From assembly GCA_026120185.1 (NCBI GenBank), contig JANUWF010002362.1:1-64000 (forward strand): a DNA stretch of 64,000 nucleotides, in the 5' to 3' direction. Source of the stretch: Voacanga thouarsii. Its lineage: Eukaryota; Streptophyta; Magnoliopsida; Gentianales; Apocynaceae. Positions 61,292 to 64,000 of the stretch are shown here, one piece after another. Under the pieces are notes generated by a model, which made no database searches, was not told where the DNA came from, and saw only the letters and a list, made by a program, of their open reading frames with translations. The position numbers and the translations under genes are program-made. How positions within the stretch are numbered: the first letter of the stretch is position 1; each line of letters starts with the position of its first letter.

Positions 61292-63324
61292 TGTTGGATT
61301 GTATGCCTTCTTAGACTAGGTTTCTGATGTAAAATCGAATATTTTAATAAAAGAATTTATTTTCAGAAATTTTTTGTGAATTTACTTTTTTTTTACACGA
61401 TTTTCGTTTGGAACAGACCCATTGTGTTTAAATAAGTGATCCATGTGAATAGTGGTATTTCACAGTAAGGTATGGATCACGGGTTATTTAACACATAAAC
61501 ATTTGTTCTTAACCTATTGATGAGATTGGGAATCTCATCATGTTTAGGTTATTATATTATGAATTCTAAATGGGGAATGGCTTACCTTTAGCCAGTGAGT
61601 AGTCCACTCACTTCATAACATAAGCGTATTTCGAATACGTAGGACAGGACCAGTAGTAGTAGTTTCTAAAAGTACTATATGATAGAAACCTAGACTACTA
61701 CCGCTACAGCGTAGACTAGTACTCTACGACTTAAGCATGAGTTGGTGGTCTGGCGAAGCTAGAAGCATATACTTTGATTTGCTATAATTGAGGTTCTATC
61801 GTAGGGCCAATATACTTGCATGCTGGGTATGTTTGACTAGTTAGTTAAGACAGACTTGTACAATATAGTTTTTGCACTATATCGCCCCTTGTGGTTGTCC
61901 GAATGGTCTAAAATGTCCAGGGCCCTGGGAAACATGACTTGGATGTTTGCTTTAGGGTAGCTCCCTTGGAAAGCGGAAACACTCCAGGAAGTCGTGGATC
62001 ATTGGACTAGAAGCCTAAGGATGGTAGATGTCATTTAGAGGGGTGTTAGTACACTTCTTCCTCTCTAAATGTACGGCAATGTGTAGAGGGGTATTTTAGT
62101 TATTTCACCTGTAGGTCGGAGACTTTACTAATTCAGCATTGTCCTTGGGGTCAATATTTTCTTATGGTGATATTAGAAAATATTTAAAATGCAAAATGTA
62201 GCTATTTATATACCAAGGGTATTTTGGTCATTTTAGCAGCCAAGGCGATGTGTCTTTTTGGTCCTCAGAATAGCCCGTAAGTCCTAACTACTTTTAGGTT
62301 GAGGAATTGGTCTCAGTTGAAGAAGATTTTATTTTATTTTATTTTATTCAGGAAGTCTAATTTATTATTGGACTGAAATAAAATAAATAAATAAATAAAA
62401 TAGGAGTTGAGAGAAAATTAATTATCTAGTTTATTTGGTTAATTAATTATTCAGGGCCTAGGTCCAGTATGAATAATTAGGAAATTAACCTGGGCTTAAA
62501 CTAGGGGAAATAATTAATATTTAATTATTTATTGGGTTATTTATATAGGCCTAAGAAATAAATAATTCAAGATTAATTATTTTGGTTCATTTGGGCTCAT
62601 TAATTATTTATTGGGTTATTTATGTAAGCCCAGGAAATAAATAATTGATGTTTATTATTTTGGGCCTTTTGGGTCCAAGGAAAATAATAAATATTTTTCT
62701 GGCCCAATAGCTTGGACCTTAGGGTTTTTCCAGATACGGTTAAGAGGAGTTTAGGGTTAGGCCAAACTGATTCTCAGGATAACATCCGGGTGTTTTGAAA
62801 TTCCGGGGATATGTTTATCAGATAATGAGAGACCTAATTTTGGCTAACTAATAAACAACTCTTTGGAAAAAGAAAAACCCTAGTTTTTCCTACCCAACAG
62901 AAGACTCACGTCTCTCTGGAGAGCCTCACGTAAGCTCCCTCTCTCACGCCTCCCTCTTCTTAGTTTCTCCTTGGAGCTTTGCTAACCAATAGCAAGTGTA
63001 CCAAGGAGATTTGAGACCATTCTTCTTCTTTGTTGTGTTCACCGACTAGAGGTTAGGCTGAGGAATATCCCGAGAGCTGGAAAGCTAGGCGTTCATGCAA
63101 ACAAGGCGGAGTAGAAGGCTAGCGGGTGTTCAACCGGAAGCTTCTTCAAGTGGGCAAAGCGAGGCGATTCCAGTCGTTCAATCCACTCTTACTCAACCTA
63201 GAAGGGTTAAGGAGCGCAAAGGTATGAACTTCACGCTTCCGTATAGCCTTTAAGGTTTGGTTTTATTTTTCTCTGTTTAATTTTTTACGTTACCAGTGCA
63301 TGCTCTCTGTTTTCGTCTCCCTCA
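61292..63324 (+). repeat. Copia-like element F, 5' LTR
   Basis: Starts TGTTGGATTG at the exact point where C's leader is interrupted. It ends before a tRNA-Met-type PBS at 63328; the end is taken at CTCA (63324). Length about 2.03 kb. No ORF inside. Contains AATAA/ATTTA-rich stretches (62320-62700) and three inverted repeats at 61438-61478, 61625-61639 and 61653-61701. The class (copia) is inferred from the TGTTGG start and PBS only, since no pol is in the window. Confidence 0.6.
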
Positions 63325-63327
63325 ATG

Positions 63328-63340
63328 TAGTATCAGAGCC
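63328..63340 (+). other. Primer-binding site of element F
   Basis: 'tagtatcagagcc', matching TGGTATCAGAGCC with one change, shortly after the presumed LTR end. Confidence 0.65.
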
Positions 63341-63593
63341 ACTAGTTTTTTATCAATATATGGAGCATGGTAGTTAATAAAATTGGAGAAGATGATTATA
63401 CCTATGATCCTTCGCTGTTTTGGTATGGGATAGGATCTCTGTGAGCTTCATCGTTGAAGCATAAGCACACTGTAAATTTTTTCTGGCTTTGAAGTTTAAT
63501 CGTGTAAACCCAATTTAAATGGGTATAGGCGGTTGTGTTTTTGTTTTGGATGTTTTTTGTAAGTAAAAATGTCCAAAGAAGCCAAAGAAATGA

Positions 63594-64000
63594 CCAAAAT
63601 GTGAAGCAGAAGAGTTTCTGCAAATTTCGCCTGAGAAAGCAGAAAAAACGAAGAAGATAACTATTCCTAAGCCAATTGAGCCGAGTCGAGCCGTTGCCGA
63701 AATTGTGAGAGGAGCTGCTGACTATCAGTCGCGTAAGCCGAGCCGCATCAGCGAAATTGAAGCTGAATTCAATTGCAAATTTGCAATTGAATTGCAATTG
63801 GCTTTCGGGTTCTTGCGCGGGTCAGAGGAGATCCGACCGGGCAGCACGCGGGCTGAAGCGCGGGTCAGCCGCAGAGAGGAAATGGGCGCAGGTCGCGGGC
63901 GCGGGCGAAGTCCACAGGTCGTGCCTGAGGGAGATCTGGTGCGGCCGCGGTGGACCGCAGGCCACGCAGGCGCGGATCCGGTGCGGCGGGTGCATTGGAC
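63594..64000 (+). CDS. Unrecognised GC-rich open frame, runs off the window
   Basis: This frame is open from a stop at 63591 to the window end (over 135 codons) without an early ATG; the first in-frame ATG is near 63882. It reads 'PKCEAEEFLQISPEKAEKTK', 'KITIPKPIEPSRAVAEIVRG', 'RKPSRISEIEAEF', then Arg/Gly-rich sequence ('MGAGRGRGRSPQVVPEGDLV'). Base composition jumps to very GC-rich after about 63810. Position after the F PBS suggests the leader or gag start of element F, but I recognise no gag signature. A separate short ORF from ATG 63368 ('MVVNKIGEDDYTYDPSLFWY') ends nearby in TGA. Confidence 0.25.
63766..63793. repeat. Perfect 28-bp palindrome
   Basis: The left arm 'aattcaattgcaaa' is exactly mirrored by 'tttgcaattgaatt' with no spacer, centred at 63779/63780. 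Confidence 0.95.

Noticed and set aside
1..64000. Defence system, CRISPR array, biosynthetic cluster or other new multi-gene system
   Set aside because: All coding similarity belongs to retrotransposon gag-pol or retroelement accessory ORFs; repeats are LTRs, microsatellites or LTR-internal arrays.

Overview
This window is plant nuclear DNA made almost entirely of LTR retrotransposons nested inside one another. It is AT-rich with many microsatellites, and every recognisable coding piece is retroelement gag or pol, or a plant mobile domain (PMD) fragment carried by an element. I found no intact host gene, no RNA gene and no CRISPR array. The gypsy clades (Tat, Athila-like, chromovirus with chromodomain) and tRNA-Met-primed copia elements point to a flowering plant, probably a eudicot; the species cannot be named from this sequence.

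Left nest (1-21344). The oldest layer is a minus-strand Tat-lineage Ty3/gypsy element. Its integrase lies at 21344-18310, and an antisense PMD-type extra ORF lies on the plus strand (1220-1870, resuming at 16543-17690). The PMD pseudogene is split by a copia-type solo LTR (1875-16537, TSD aaatc). That LTR is split by a copia element (3099-16059, minus strand), and the copia 5' leader is split by a family-A gypsy solo LTR (8801-12676, TSD tcaat). A second copia-type solo LTR (19288-20988, TSD gtcgg) splits the Tat integrase.

Right nest (21345-61291). A plus-strand gypsy 5' LTR ('C', same family as B) starts at 21345 inside the Tat pol and ends only at 61179, where its primer-binding site follows. 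The LTR was about 3.9-4.1 kb but is now spread over nearly 40 kb by two insertions: chromovirus 'A' (24550-36434, minus) and Athila-like element 'D' (36663-60541, plus). D has no gag-pol and is itself split by gypsy element 'B' (40113-57519, minus). The right LTR of B is split by another family-A solo LTR (52072-56823, TSD cccag). Target-site duplications and the continuity of interrupted LTRs establish the order.

Right edge (61292-64000). A plus-strand copia-like element 'F' begins inside the C leader: LTR 61292-63324, tRNA-Met-type PBS, then a GC-rich stretch with an open frame running off the window.

All elements show decay: internal deletion in A, in-frame stops, catalytic-residue changes (integrase E to K in A; RT FIDD to FIDN, integrase D to N and protease DSG to DRG in B), and a 38-bp frameshifting duplication in the copia RNase H. 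The most unusual features are an acidic leader ORF with SUMO-interaction-like motifs between PBS and gag of A, a leader ORF at the same place in B and C, repeated hairpins in the copia leader, a conserved U5-end module shared by families A and B, and the coding-free element D.
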